Assembly: GCA_021851715.1 (NCBI GenBank)
Contig: JAJZCR010000018.1
Span: 1 to 56,632, forward strand
Direction: 5' to 3'
Length of the DNA stretch: 56,632 nucleotides
DNA from: Planctomycetota bacterium
GTDB taxonomy: Bacteria > Planctomycetota > Phycisphaerae > WQYP01
This document shows, in pieces, positions 1 through 9,696 of the stretch (positions are counted from its first letter, which is position 1; each line of letters starts with the position of its first letter). The position numbers and the translations under genes were made by a program. Under the pieces are notes generated by a model that was not told where the DNA came from, made no database searches, and saw only the letters and a program-made list of their open reading frames with translations.

Positions 1-536
1 CGGCGCAAGGCGCGGCGGCGATCTGAAATGGGTTCGGCAAGCGTTACCATCAGCGGCCATCATCCATATTTCAGTCGCCACACGCAAGTGTCCTGTGGCG
101 ATGGGGACATCGCCGGAGAAGGCGGGCGGGGACGCCTGCACCACAAGACAGGAAAACAAGGGCATTGCCGGCTACGGCAGGCGGGGACGCCTGCACCACA
201 AGACAGGAAAACAAGGGCATTGCCGGCTACGGCAGGCGGGGACGCCTGCACCACAAGACAGGAAAACAAGGGCCACACCGGCTACGGGTTTTTCCGTATT
301 GGGCAATATGTCTGGCCAGGTGCCCGCGCCCTATCTGATGGTCGTCCACGGTGATAACCCGGTGCCGTTAGGCGCGTAAGCAAACGTAAACCAATTATTT
401 TCCGGCAGACCTTTCAATTCCCGATAAAAACGGACACACCCGTTTCATGGGCTTTACGCGGTGCGCTGGAACAATCTGCCGCAGCGGGTTAAACTGATTT
501 GATATGGTTCTGGTCATCTGATATTTGGAGTTATTT
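1..536. other. Non-coding left end
   Basis: No gene is supported here. The open frames crossing 28-379 are all built on a tandem repeat whose 55-base period shifts the frame at every copy, so they are not credible proteins. Between about 290 and 520 I see no domain-like translation on either strand. The tail of an upstream gene could lie here, but I cannot identify one. Confidence 0.6.
126..289. repeat. Three 55-bp direct tandem repeats
   Basis: The unit begins GCGGGGACGCCTGCACCACA and is repeated head to tail at 126-180, 181-235 and 236-289. Copies 1 and 2 are identical. Copy 3 diverges in its last 20 bases (GGCCACACC in place of GGCATTGCC). The period is not a multiple of three and there are no spacers, so this is neither a coding repeat nor a CRISPR array. 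It looks like an intergenic minisatellite. Confidence 0.9.
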
Positions 537-1139
537 GTGGCTGGTAAACTTGCCCCTTACGTACCGACCCGCAGTGTTAGCCCCTGGCACGATGTGAGTC
601 CCGGCGAAGGGCTGCTGCCATCGGTTTTTAATGCCATCATTGAAATTCCGCTGGGGGCTTCGAACAAGTATGAACTGGAAAAGCACTCCGGTCTGCTGAA
701 GCTGGATCGGGTGCTGCATTCCGCGGTGTATTATCCGGCCAATTATGGTTTTATTCCGCAGACCATGGCCGATGACGGGGATCCGCTGGATGTGCTGGTG
801 CTGGGGGCGGAACCGGTATATCCACTGACCATTGTGGAAGCACGAGCCATAGGCCTGATGACGATGAAAGACCAGAATGAGGTGGACCATAAAATTATTT
901 CGGTCCACGTGAATGATCCTGAATACAACAGCTACCATGATGTGCATCAGTTGCCGCCGCATCGGCTGGCAGTACTGAAACGGTTTTTTGAAGATTACAA
1001 ATCGCTGGAAAATAAGCGGGTAGTGGTGGATGATGTTTTACCGGCCGACTATGCATTTCCGGTGATTGAACAGTCGCTGATGATTTACAAAAAGTGGCGT
1101 AACGGCGAAGACATCAGCAAGCTGCTGCGCACAACCTGA
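537..1139 (+). CDS. ppa: Inorganic pyrophosphatase (family I)
   Basis: Soluble cytoplasmic pyrophosphatase that hydrolyses PPi to two phosphates and so drives biosynthetic reactions forward. The 200-residue product has the family I signature with the metal-binding aspartates (DDGDPLDVLVL). Upstream of it is the usual KYELEKHSGLLKLDR active-site stretch, and downstream MKDQNEVDHK and HRLAVLKRFFEDYK. Length matches bacterial enzymes. I chose GTG at 537 because a GGAG at 527-530 sits six bases before it. A TTG at 525 is in frame but has no ribosome binding site. It stands alone, converging with the nitronate monooxygenase-like gene six bases downstream. Confidence 0.95.
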   Translation: MAGKLAPYVPTRSVSPWHDVSPGEGLLPSVFNAIIEIPLGASNKYELEKHSGLLKLDRVLHSAVYYPANYGFIPQTMADDGDPLDVLVLGAEPVYPLTIVEARAIGLMTMKDQNEVDHKIISVHVNDPEYNSYHDVHQLPPHRLAVLKRFFEDYKSLENKRVVVDDVLPADYAFPVIEQSLMIYKKWRNGEDISKLLRTT

Positions 1140-1145
1140 AGACAA

Positions 1146-2621
1146 TTATGATGCCGGGCAATCGTGCACCATGGGCGGGGACGACGGAGCCAGGATGAAA
1201 TCCAGCACATCGGCGGCGGAATAAGAGGTACTGCCGGGGCGCAGGTAGCGGGAGATTTGGGCGACATCATCGCCGGCGGTGACAATGGGAGGTTCGCAGA
1301 TACCTGCCGCATCGGTCTGGCCGAGTCCGACGGTGGCAAACAGGGCGTTGCAGAGGCACTTGCGGCCGACGGTGTGGCTTTGCAGACCACCCTTATCCAT
1401 ATAGGTTTCTACCGGCTCGGCGGCGCAGCGATAGCCTGCCTGCCCGTCATGGCGACGGTAAATTTCGCGTAAATAACCCAGGTCGCAGCGGCGCGTGCGA
1501 CGGGCATACATATCAGCGGAGGAAAGCGATTGAGGAAGCTGCAGCACTTTAAAGGGAAATCCGGTGGGCGAAGCCAGGGGATCGGTAAAGACCTCTGCCC
1601 GGCCGGCTTGGACCGATTGTAGCACCTGCGTTTTGAGATCATCGCGAATACCTGATTCCCGGCAGAAGGCAAAGGCGGTTCCCACCTGAATGCCTGCCGC
1701 ACCAAGCTGCCGCGCGGCGGAGAGTTGATCGGGAGTGGAAAATCCCCCTGCGAGGTAAAACGGCAGACCGATTTCGGTGATTTTCTGCAGGTCCACGATA
1801 TCGCGTTGGCCGTAGATCGGCTCTCCGCCTGGGGAGAGTTGCAACGGTCCGCGTGGCGGAGCATTGTGGCCGCCGGCCACAGATCCCTCGACGATAAAAC
1901 CGTCCACCCGACCATTGGATTTTCGGGCCAGGGTAAGAGCCAGCGTAGCCGACGAAACCACCGCCAGGAAGGCCGGCCGTTGCAGCGTTGCGGGGATTGT
2001 GGGGCCATCAAGGTTATTGGCCCCCCAAGTGGCTGGATCAAAGCGGCTGGAAAAGTCATCTTCCGCGGTGGCATTTTGCACATCCACCCGTAAATCGGCC
2101 GCCTGACCGCGGGCCATCGCGTCGAGCACTCCGGGAATAAATCTGGGAATGCCGGCCCCCATGAGCACGTAATTGACGTTGGCGAGCATGGCCCCAAACA
2201 GACAGGGCAGCGTGGTGGTTTGCACCTTTTCGAGCAAGTTAATACCGACCGGACCGCCATGACCTTCCTTGGCCAGAAACACTTCGATAAATGCCGCCAG
2301 CACGGTGAGTTCCAGCAGTGATCGGCCAAAATGAATGGTTGGCGCTGGATTGGACTTGAAAGGCGTTCCCGGAGCAATACCGCCGGAGACGTAATAACAC
2401 TCCCACACGCGGCGCACCAGCGCCTGGGTCGGAAATGCCGCCGCCGCCCTGGTCATGTGGCCACCGACATCTCCCTGCTGCAGGCGGCGTGCCAAGATGG
2501 TGGCAATGCCGGTACCGGAAACCACACCGAGTTGCCCCCGTTGGGCCACCGCGCGGGCCAGCACCCAATTGGAAACGCCCACCCCCATTCCACCTTGAAT
2601 AATCTGAAAATTAAAAGCCAT
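1146..2621 (-). CDS. Nitronate monooxygenase / PfaD-like flavoprotein
   Basis: FMN-dependent TIM-barrel oxidoreductase of the 2-nitropropane dioxygenase/PfaD superfamily. The N-terminus shows the family pattern IIQGGMGVGVSNWVLARAV. The middle has a GFIVEGSVAGGHN stretch, which in this family holds the catalytic-region histidine and flavin contacts. A phosphate-binding LGAAGIQVGTAFAF follows. At 491 residues it is much longer than classic nitronate monooxygenases (about 320-360) and carries a Cys-containing C-terminal extension. The length is closer to PfaD-like proteins, but no polyketide genes are nearby. The start at 2621 (MAFNFQ) is chosen because homology-like sequence begins there; the frame stays open to 2768. 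The substrate is unknown. Confidence 0.75.
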   Translation of the reverse strand: MAFNFQIIQGGMGVGVSNWVLARAVAQRGQLGVVSGTGIATILARRLQQGDVGGHMTRAAAAFPTQALVRRVWECYYVSGGIAPGTPFKSNPAPTIHFGRSLLELTVLAAFIEVFLAKEGHGGPVGINLLEKVQTTTLPCLFGAMLANVNYVLMGAGIPRFIPGVLDAMARGQAADLRVDVQNATAEDDFSSRFDPATWGANNLDGPTIPATLQRPAFLAVVSSATLALTLARKSNGRVDGFIVEGSVAGGHNAPPRGPLQLSPGGEPIYGQRDIVDLQKITEIGLPFYLAGGFSTPDQLSAARQLGAAGIQVGTAFAFCRESGIRDDLKTQVLQSVQAGRAEVFTDPLASPTGFPFKVLQLPQSLSSADMYARRTRRCDLGYLREIYRRHDGQAGYRCAAEPVETYMDKGGLQSHTVGRKCLCNALFATVGLGQTDAAGICEPPIVTAGDDVAQISRYLRPGSTSYSAADVLDFILAPSSPPMVHDCPAS

Positions 2622-2828
2622 TACGCATTGGTTCCACAGGGGCCACCGGTCATCAGCCCATGATAGGGTATTTCGCCGGAAAAACATAATCTGATGATCC
2701 AGATATCCAGTGTAGCGGACGGATTTTGGCTGATCCATTGCCCATCCGCCGCTGTGGCCTGCCGCCATGCCGCAGCGCCCGCCGATGGAAGCAAGCTCCG
2801 GCGGACACTTATAATAAGGACTGCACCT

Positions 2829-3887
2829 TTAATGTTTTGACCGCAACGACGCCATGTCAATGACAAAGCGATAGTGCACATCATTTTTCAGCAGGCGGTC
2901 GAAAGCCTTGTTGACGTCCTGGATCGCAATGACTTCCACATCGCTGACGATGTGATGTTGGGCGCAAAAATCAAGCATGGCCTGCGTTTCCGCCATGCCG
3001 CCAATGGCCGATCCGGCCACACTGCGGCGACCGTGAATGATGCTGGCACCCGTCAGCGGCGGGGTCAGGGCGGTTAAGGCTCCCACCATCACCATCGTGC
3101 CGTCGAGCTTTAACAGACCGACATAGGGATTAAGGTCATGCCCGTTGGGGATGGTATTGAGTAGAAAATGAAAACTTGTGCCATGGCTCGCCATGGCCGC
3201 GGGATCACGGGAAATCAGAACCTGATCGGCACCCAGACGCAGCGCATCTTTGGCCTTAGCCGGGGATGTGGTAATCATGACCACATGTGCGCCCATGGCT
3301 TTGGCAAATTTAATCCCCATGTGCCCCAAGCCGCCCAAGCCAATAATGCCCACTTTCTGCCCCTTGCCAACCTTCCAATGCCGCAGCGGGGAATAAGTGG
3401 TAATACCTGCGCACAACAGCGGGGCTGTGGCCTTGAGATCAAGAGTGGAAGGTACTTTGGCCGCAAAACGCTCTTCCACGACGATCTGCTCGCTGTACCC
3501 GCCATACGTGGGTTCTTGACTCTGGTATTCTCTGGAATTGTAAGTCCAGACCGGGCCTTTTTCACAATATTGCTCCAGATCGGCGTGGCAGGCGGCGCAT
3601 TGACGGCAGGAATCAACCATGCAGCCGACACCCGCAAAATCGCCGACTTTGAGTTTGGTCACGTGTGCCCCCACCGCTTTCACCCGACCGATAATTTCAT
3701 GGCCGGGAACCATGGGATAGGTGGAACCTGCCCAGTCGTTGCGGCACTGATGCAAATCTGTATGACAAATGCCGCAATAAAGGATATCAATATGCAGATC
3801 ATGAGGTCCCGGTTCACGGCGGGAAAAAACAAACGGAGCCAGAGGAGACGAGGCATCTTGTACGGCATAACCATGTGTTTGCAGCAT
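2829..3887 (-). CDS. Zinc-dependent alcohol dehydrogenase (YahK/cinnamyl type)
   Basis: NAD(P)-dependent medium-chain dehydrogenase/reductase that interconverts alcohols and aldehydes. In the 352-residue protein the catalytic zinc site is C41 (GICHTDLH) and H63-E64 (PGHEIIG). The structural zinc cysteines are C94, C97, C100 and C108. A Rossmann motif GLGGLGHMG follows at roughly 180. These features fit the YahK/AdhA-like class acting on broad aldehydes. An AGGA lies nine bases before the ATG at 3887. It runs in the same direction as the nitronate monooxygenase-like gene with a 207-base gap; joint transcription is possible but not shown. Confidence 0.9.
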   Translation of the reverse strand: MLQTHGYAVQDASSPLAPFVFSRREPGPHDLHIDILYCGICHTDLHQCRNDWAGSTYPMVPGHEIIGRVKAVGAHVTKLKVGDFAGVGCMVDSCRQCAACHADLEQYCEKGPVWTYNSREYQSQEPTYGGYSEQIVVEERFAAKVPSTLDLKATAPLLCAGITTYSPLRHWKVGKGQKVGIIGLGGLGHMGIKFAKAMGAHVVMITTSPAKAKDALRLGADQVLISRDPAAMASHGTSFHFLLNTIPNGHDLNPYVGLLKLDGTMVMVGALTALTPPLTGASIIHGRRSVAGSAIGGMAETQAMLDFCAQHHIVSDVEVIAIQDVNKAFDRLLKNDVHYRFVIDMASLRSKH

Positions 3888-3902
3888 AAAAGTTTATCCT
3901 TA

Positions 3903-3950
3903 TTACAGACTGTTCAACAATACTACATAATATTGTATGCACCAGCTCGG
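3903..3950 (-). promoter_or_regulatory. Possible promoter/operator of the alcohol dehydrogenase
   Basis: An AT-rich patch upstream of the dehydrogenase start contains the dyad ACAATA-8 nt-TATTGT. On the minus strand it includes TACAAT and TATTAT, either of which could be a -10 element. No convincing -35 is visible. It could bind a regulator, but this rests on sequence shape only. Confidence 0.3.
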
Positions 3951-4202
3951 CACCCGGTCCAACGCGGCATTTTGCCTGCTGCCACCATGGACTGCCGCAG
4001 TTGTATTTTACCATATTCCGCTGAATGAATGGCGCGGCGTGGGGTGGGCAGCCATGCATCATCGCTGGCCGCAACTTTGACGGGCGTCAATGGTGTTACC
4101 TTATTAGACCAACGCCGCTGCGCGGATTATACTGCCAATGTTGCTGGGGCGGCGAGAATGACCAGCCAGCACCAGGGCCAGTATAAATCGGGAGCACCGG
4201 TT

Positions 4203-5525
4203 TTGAAGTCTGTTCGATATTCCGTTGATTTTTTGAAACATGAGCGGTTTTGGTGGGCTGCCGTTTTGGTGCTGGCGTTTTCGGCGTTGCCCGCGTGTGC
4301 CCAAAAGGTTGCCGCCCCGGCGGCAGCAGGGCTGCCGCCGGTGAAAGTGGCGGTAGCCAAGCTTTCTAATGTGCCGGTGCAGCTTACCAACATCGGTGTG
4401 GTACAGCCGGTATCGTCGGTTACCCTGCAAACACAGGTGGATGGCATTATCAGGGCGGTGCGGATTCAGCCGGGCGAAAACGTGCGGAAAGGGCAGATAC
4501 TTTTCACACTCGATCAAAAGCCGTTTGTGGCCATCCTTATGCAGGCGCAGGCGACTTTGGCCCAGGCTCGGGCTAATGTGCTGGTGGCCCAAGCCAAGCT
4601 GGATGGCTATCAGGCGGCCTATGCGGATGCCCTGGCGGATTGGCAGCGGGCGCAAAAAATCGGCACGGCCAACGGGGCGCTGGCGGTGACGCAGTATGAC
4701 GCTTACCACTCCACCTACGATCAAGCCAAAGCCAATGTGGCCAATGGCAAGGCTTCTCTGCTGGCGGCCCGGCGAGCCGTGGATTCCGCCCGGGCCGGTG
4801 TTACCACCGCACAGATCAATGTGGGTTACTGCACTATTTGTTCGCCACTGGCCGGCAAGGCCGGGAATTTGCAGGCCTTTGTGGGCACGAATGTGAAAGC
4901 CACCACCACCAACCTGGTGGTCCTCAACCAGATGCGTCCTATTTATGTTTCCTTTTCGCTGCCGCAGGCTGATCTGTATCAAATTCTTGCCGCCCGGCGG
5001 AAAGATTCCAGGCTGATTGTTTACGCCCATGCCCATGGGGCCCCGGGTCCGCAATTGCAGGGTTACTTAAGTTTTATTGACAATGCGGTCAATGATTCCA
5101 CGGGTTCCATTCAATTGATGGGCACGTTTGCCAATACCCGGGAAGAATTGTGGCCGGGGGAATTTGTGGATGCCACCCTGCAGGTGGCGGTCAGAAAAAA
5201 TGCGGTGGTGGTGCCGATCCAGGCGGTCCAAACCGGTCAGGATGGAGAGTATGTTTTTGTCGTGCACAAGGGCAACGTAGCGCAGATGCGCCCGGTAACA
5301 GAGGCATTCTCCTATCACGATCTGGCCGTTATAGCCAGGGGCCTGGCCGCCGGCGAAACTGTGATCACCGACGGCCAACTGAACGTGGTGGACGGTGCGG
5401 TGGTGCAAATCGTCAAAACGGGGCTTGTGGCCCCCCCCGCGCGGCGAGTTGCCGCGGGCAAAAACCGCCGTCCTGCAGCGCCGCCGACCACCCGAGGGGC
5501 GGTGCTTCCAGGGAGCCGCCCATGA
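4203..5525 (+). CDS. RND efflux periplasmic adaptor (membrane fusion protein)
   Basis: Periplasmic adaptor that links an RND pump to an outer-membrane channel. The N-terminus has a hydrophobic export segment (WWAAVLVLAFSALPACAQ), either signal peptidase I type or a lipoprotein with an imperfect lipobox LPAC. Then come a biotinyl-lipoyl half (GVVQPVSSVTLQTQVDG), a long Ala/Gln-rich coiled-coil hairpin, the second lipoyl half (SPLAGKAGNLQAFVGTNV) and beta-barrel regions typical of MdtA/AcrA. I prefer TTG at 4203 (440 residues) because GGGAG stands eight bases before it. The frame is open from 4029, but the upstream residues are not adaptor-like. It overlaps the pump gene by four bases (ATGA). 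Confidence 0.9.
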   Translation: MKSVRYSVDFLKHERFWWAAVLVLAFSALPACAQKVAAPAAAGLPPVKVAVAKLSNVPVQLTNIGVVQPVSSVTLQTQVDGIIRAVRIQPGENVRKGQILFTLDQKPFVAILMQAQATLAQARANVLVAQAKLDGYQAAYADALADWQRAQKIGTANGALAVTQYDAYHSTYDQAKANVANGKASLLAARRAVDSARAGVTTAQINVGYCTICSPLAGKAGNLQAFVGTNVKATTTNLVVLNQMRPIYVSFSLPQADLYQILAARRKDSRLIVYAHAHGAPGPQLQGYLSFIDNAVNDSTGSIQLMGTFANTREELWPGEFVDATLQVAVRKNAVVVPIQAVQTGQDGEYVFVVHKGNVAQMRPVTEAFSYHDLAVIARGLAAGETVITDGQLNVVDGAVVQIVKTGLVAPPARRVAAGKNRRPAAPPTTRGAVLPGSRP

Positions 5526-8500
5526 ATATGTCGGCGCTCTTCATCCGCCGTCCTGTGGCCACCACCTTGATGATGGCCAGTCTGGTCATTTTCGGCATCA
5601 TGGCTTATTGGCAGTTACCGGTGAGCGATCTGCCGGATGTGGGTTTTCCGACCATTGTGGTCAGCGCTGCATTGCCCGGGGCTAATCCGGATACGATGGC
5701 TTCCTCGGTGGCGACACCGCTGGAAAAGCAGTTCACGCAAATTGCCGGCCTGCAATCCATGACCAGCCAAAGTTCGCAGGGGTCCACTTCCATCACCCTG
5801 ACTTTTTCGCTGCGCCGCAACATCAACAACTGTGCCCAGGATGTACAGGCCGCCATTTCGCAGGCCGCCGGCCAGTTGCCGCACAACATGCCCAATCCAC
5901 CAACCTACCGGAAAGTCAATCCGGCGGAACAGGCCATTTTGCTGCTGGTGCTGGAATCCAAAACGTTGCCCATGTATACGGTGGATGATTACGCGGAAAA
6001 TCTGCTCGGCGATTCCATTTCGGAAGTGGACGGCGTAGCCCAAGTGAATGTGTATGGTGCCCAGACCTACGCCGTACGTATTCAGGTGAACCCGAAGGCT
6101 CTGGCGGCACGGGGCATCGGCGTGGATCAGTTGAGGCAAACCATTCAGGCCGCCAATGTGGACCAGCCCACGGGTACCCTCTGGGGCGTGCACAAGGCTT
6201 ATCAGGTGTACTCCAACGGCCAATTGACCACCGCCGCAGCCTATCGACCGCTGATTGTGCAATACAACAAGGCGACCGGGGCGGTGGTTCGGCTGGACCA
6301 GGTGGCCCGGGTGACTAACAGCGTGGTCAATGACAAAATAGAAGCCTGGTATTATTCCCACGGCAAGGGCAGCCGGGCGGTGATTCTGGCCATTCAAAAG
6401 CAGCCTGCCGCCAATACCATTCAAGTGGTGGATGATATTGAGAAGCTGCTGCCCAAGCTGCGTGCCAGCATTCCCGCATCGGTGGAGCTGACCACCATGT
6501 ACGATAAATCTCTGGACATTCGCGCCGGCGTGGCGGATGTCAAACTCACGCTCGGGCTGGCCCTGATTCTCGTCACGCTGGTCATCTTCGGGTTTCTGAA
6601 AAGCATTCGCGCCACGATCATTCCGGTGATTGCCATGCCGCTGGCGATCATCGGCACCTTCACGGTGATGTACGAAATGCACTTCACCATCGACTATTTT
6701 TCGCTGCTGGCGATAACCCTGGCGGTCGGTTTTATCGTGGATGATGCGGTGGTGATGCTGGAAAATTCTTATAGACATATTGAAATGGGTGAGACCCCCA
6801 TGGAGGCCACGCTCAATGCCTCGCGTGAAATAGGTTTTACCATTATTTCCATGACGCTTTCGCTGGTGGCGGTGTTTATTCCCATTATCTTTCTTGGCGG
6901 CATCATCGGGCGGCTGCTCAACGAATTCGCCATTACCCTGGCCGCGGCCATTTTATTTTCCGGGGCCATTTCCCTGACCCTTACGCCCATGCTCTGCAGC
7001 CGCATCCTGAGGGATGAACGGCACCGCGGCCATAACATCCTTTACCGCTTCATGGAAGGCCTGTTTGAGCGATCCCTGAAAATTTATCTCTGGTTGCTGC
7101 GCGGCATGCTGAAGGCCCGGCTGCTGGTGGCCATTCTTTCCGTCGCCACGTTGTGGCTGACCCTGCATCTGCTGGCCACGATACCGGAAGGCTTTATCCC
7201 CGCCGGCGACAGCGGACATATTCTGGTGGCTACTCAGGCGGCTGAGGGCATTTCCTTTGATTCGCTGGTGAAGCACCAGCAGACTTTGGCCCAGATGGTT
7301 GGCAATAACCCCAATGTTGCTAATTTCATGTCCCTGGCGGGCGGCGGTCCATTCGGTGCCACCAACGGCGGGGACATGTTTTTTCATCTGAAACCGGCGG
7401 GTGATCGCCCGCTGACCACCGATCAGGTGATCAGTGAACTGCGGCCCGAATTTGCCCGTGTGGTCGGCATCAAAGCCTTTTTACAAAACATTCCGCCGAT
7501 CAATGTCAACGGGCAGCTCACCAAAGCGGAATATCAGTTCACCCTGATGTCTCCGGACACCACGGCTCTCTACCAATATGCCCCGATTCTCACGGACAAA
7601 CTCCGCACGCTGCCCGGCCTGGAAGAGGTGAACAATGATCTGCTGATTAAAACACCGCAGGTGAACATTGTGCCTGATGACAATCGGGCCCAGATTCTGG
7701 GCGTGAGCCATCAGGCCATTGAAGATGCGCTGGGCCTGGCTTACGGCCAGGAACAGATTTCCACCATCTACGATCCGCAGGCCCAGTATGAAGTGATTAT
7801 GGAGGCTGAATCGAAGTACCAGCGCAATCCGGAAGACCTGTCGCTGTTGTATGTAACCTCCAACAGCGGGCAGTTGGTTCCGCTCAACGCGGTGACGCAT
7901 GTCACCAAAAGCGTGGGGCCCCTCATGATTAACCAGACGGGTATATTTCCATCGGTGACCATTTCGTTTAACGTGGCATCCAACTATTCTTTAAGTAACG
8001 CCGTCGCCGAAATTCAAAAAACTTCCAAAGCCACGCTGCCGCCGCAGATCATCACGCAATTTCAGGGTGCGGCGCAGCTTTTCAAGCAGGCGGTGATCAA
8101 CATGGGCGTGCTGCTGCTGGTGGCCGTGGTCGTGATTTACATTGTTCTGGGCATTTTGTATGAAAGCTTTATTCATCCGATTACGATTTTGACCGCCCTG
8201 CCCTTCGCGGGCCTGGGAGCCTTGTTGACCCTGATGATTTTCGGAAACATTCTGGATCTGTACGCATTTGTCGGCGTGATTATGCTGATTGGCCTGGTGA
8301 AAAAGAACGGCATTATGATGGTGGATTTCGCCATTGTGGAACGTGAAAAAGGGGCCAGTCCCGTGGAGGCGATTTACCGGGCATGCAGCGTGCGGTTTCG
8401 GCCTATTATGATGACCACGATGGCGGCCTTGCTCGGCACGCTGCCAATCGCCATCGGGGTTGGAGCGGATTCCGAAACGCGCCGTCCGCTGGGCCTGGCG

Positions 8501-8677
8501 GTGGTGGGAGGTTTGCTCTTCTCCCAGTTTTTAACCCTGCTGGTAACGCCGGTGTTTTACGTATACCTGGAGGAATGTCAAACCTGGCTCAAATCGCGAT
8601 GGCATCGCCGCGGCCCGCCCGCGCCCCCGGCCGGCTTGCCGGATGCGGATTCGCGGGCGGTTGCGGTTCGCACGTAG
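5522..8677 (+). CDS. RND multidrug efflux pump (MdtB/MdtC/AcrB-like permease)
   Basis: Inner-membrane proton-driven exporter, 1051 residues, full length for the HAE1 family. It begins MNMSALFIRRPVATTLMM with the first membrane helix. The proton-relay helices show GFIVDDAVVMLEN (two aspartates) and GVIMLIGLVKKNGIMMVDF (the lysine). Two large periplasmic loops follow TM1 and TM7 (EGFIPAGDSGHI). Translation is probably coupled to the adaptor through the ATGA overlap at 5522-5525. No TolC-type channel is encoded in the window, so the third component must lie elsewhere. Substrates cannot be read from sequence. Confidence 0.95.
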   Translation: MNMSALFIRRPVATTLMMASLVIFGIMAYWQLPVSDLPDVGFPTIVVSAALPGANPDTMASSVATPLEKQFTQIAGLQSMTSQSSQGSTSITLTFSLRRNINNCAQDVQAAISQAAGQLPHNMPNPPTYRKVNPAEQAILLLVLESKTLPMYTVDDYAENLLGDSISEVDGVAQVNVYGAQTYAVRIQVNPKALAARGIGVDQLRQTIQAANVDQPTGTLWGVHKAYQVYSNGQLTTAAAYRPLIVQYNKATGAVVRLDQVARVTNSVVNDKIEAWYYSHGKGSRAVILAIQKQPAANTIQVVDDIEKLLPKLRASIPASVELTTMYDKSLDIRAGVADVKLTLGLALILVTLVIFGFLKSIRATIIPVIAMPLAIIGTFTVMYEMHFTIDYFSLLAITLAVGFIVDDAVVMLENSYRHIEMGETPMEATLNASREIGFTIISMTLSLVAVFIPIIFLGGIIGRLLNEFAITLAAAILFSGAISLTLTPMLCSRILRDERHRGHNILYRFMEGLFERSLKIYLWLLRGMLKARLLVAILSVATLWLTLHLLATIPEGFIPAGDSGHILVATQAAEGISFDSLVKHQQTLAQMVGNNPNVANFMSLAGGGPFGATNGGDMFFHLKPAGDRPLTTDQVISELRPEFARVVGIKAFLQNIPPINVNGQLTKAEYQFTLMSPDTTALYQYAPILTDKLRTLPGLEEVNNDLLIKTPQVNIVPDDNRAQILGVSHQAIEDALGLAYGQEQISTIYDPQAQYEVIMEAESKYQRNPEDLSLLYVTSNSGQLVPLNAVTHVTKSVGPLMINQTGIFPSVTISFNVASNYSLSNAVAEIQKTSKATLPPQIITQFQGAAQLFKQAVINMGVLLLVAVVVIYIVLGILYESFIHPITILTALPFAGLGALLTLMIFGNILDLYAFVGVIMLIGLVKKNGIMMVDFAIVEREKGASPVEAIYRACSVRFRPIMMTTMAALLGTLPIAIGVGADSETRRPLGLAVVGGLLFSQFLTLLVTPVFYVYLEECQTWLKSRWHRRGPPAPPAGLPDADSRAVAVRT

Positions 8678-8717
8678 TGGCCGGTTGAGTGCGAGTGGCG
8701 GACAAAAGAGCCGGCCA
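8678..8717. terminator. Possible bidirectional stem-loop between convergent genes
   Basis: TGGCCGG at 8678-8684 can pair with CCGGCCA at 8711-8717 across a 26-base loop. It lies directly after the pump stop codon and before the end of the convergent lipoprotein gene. There is no T-run, so any terminator role is weakly supported. Confidence 0.25.
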
Positions 8718-8746
8718 GAAAGTGTGAAGTTATTTAGCCCGGTCCC

Positions 8747-9415
8747 CTATGGCACTGACTTTGTTGCCCCCAGATACATGGGGTCTGCCTGCAATAAATG
8801 GGTAAACGGATTGACGTAACTGATTTCCCCCAGCCACACGTGCAGGCCGGCCAGTGGACCGGTCAGCAGGATGCCGCGCGGCTGCAGTTGTTGCCGGCTT
8901 CCTTTGGTGACCAGGTCAACAGCGACAATGCGCACCTGGGTGCCGGACGGGCAGACGGTGCGGATCCATGGATTTTGCCGACGGTGATACGTGTGAAATG
9001 GATTTATCGGGCGATATTCCCTGTGGCGATGGGGAAATGCATCATGATTGGACTTTAATTCCGCCGCCTGTAGCTGGGCCAGCGAAACCGGGGGGCACTG
9101 CTGGACGTTTTGGCCGTCGTCGTCGTCGCGGTGGTGATCATACGTGTAGTAAATCCAGGGTCCGCATTCGGACGGCGGAGTGCGCAAATTGGCCGCCGAG
9201 TTGGAAATTAAAGCGTAACGGGTGGGATGATTCCAGGCCTCCAGCAGCGCGGATTGGCGCAGCACGTAGACGCTGCCTGGTTGAAAAGCCGTCTTGTAGC
9301 GTGGGTTGGCCGTGACATCGCGAATCCGTGTGCCGCAGCCGGCCAAAAGCAGCAAAGTGGCCAGCGCCAGCAAGCCCAGCATGCGCCGGTGAGAAAAGTC
9401 CGCTTCCATTTTCAC
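8747..9415 (-). CDS. Putative lipoprotein, His-rich, function unknown
   Basis: I do not recognise a domain. The 222-residue product begins with a classical lipoprotein signal: basic N-terminus, hydrophobic LGLLALATLLLLAGC and a perfect lipobox LAGC, so it is probably lipid-anchored in the envelope. The mature part is rich in His, Arg and Tyr, with clusters such as YTYDHHRDDDDG and PHRHREYR that could bind metal. GTG at 9415 and ATG at 9409 are both possible starts. It lies downstream of, and in the same direction as, the FTR1 iron permease (gap 281 bases). That suggests, but does not prove, a role in periplasmic metal handling. Confidence 0.65.
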   Translation of the reverse strand: MKMEADFSHRRMLGLLALATLLLLAGCGTRIRDVTANPRYKTAFQPGSVYVLRQSALLEAWNHPTRYALISNSAANLRTPPSECGPWIYYTYDHHRDDDDGQNVQQCPPVSLAQLQAAELKSNHDAFPHRHREYRPINPFHTYHRRQNPWIRTVCPSGTQVRIVAVDLVTKGSRQQLQPRGILLTGPLAGLHVWLGEISYVNPFTHLLQADPMYLGATKSVP

Positions 9416-9696
9416 TTCTTCACTTCGCGCATTTCACCAACCCAAATCCAACCAGGTTCCAGAGATTCTAAACCGTGGCCCGGATAAACCGCAAGTAAAT
9501 TCCGCCAGGGGCTCGAACCTGGGTGCGGCAATAAATTGCGGGAGCGGCCGGGCAACACGCTTCCACCGCCGCCCAACCCTCAACTCACGGCCGGGCAAAT
9601 GGACATTTCACCAGCCGGCGAAAATCTCGAACCTGTTAAACCTAAAGGAAGGCGGCCGTACCGGAACACTTGAGGTCCGTGATGGATGCGCGGGCG

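Noticed and set aside
126..289. Direct repeats that might be a CRISPR array
   Set aside because: The 55-bp units abut with no spacers, and there are no cas genes.
5150..5521. N-terminal extension of the RND pump frame
   Set aside because: It lies inside the adaptor gene; the pump homology starts at MNMSALFIRR at 5522.
9490..9530. tRNA-like T-arm on the minus strand (CCAGG-TTCGAGCC-CCTGG)
   Set aside because: The loop is 8 bases instead of 7, and no matching acceptor stem or anticodon arm can be built.
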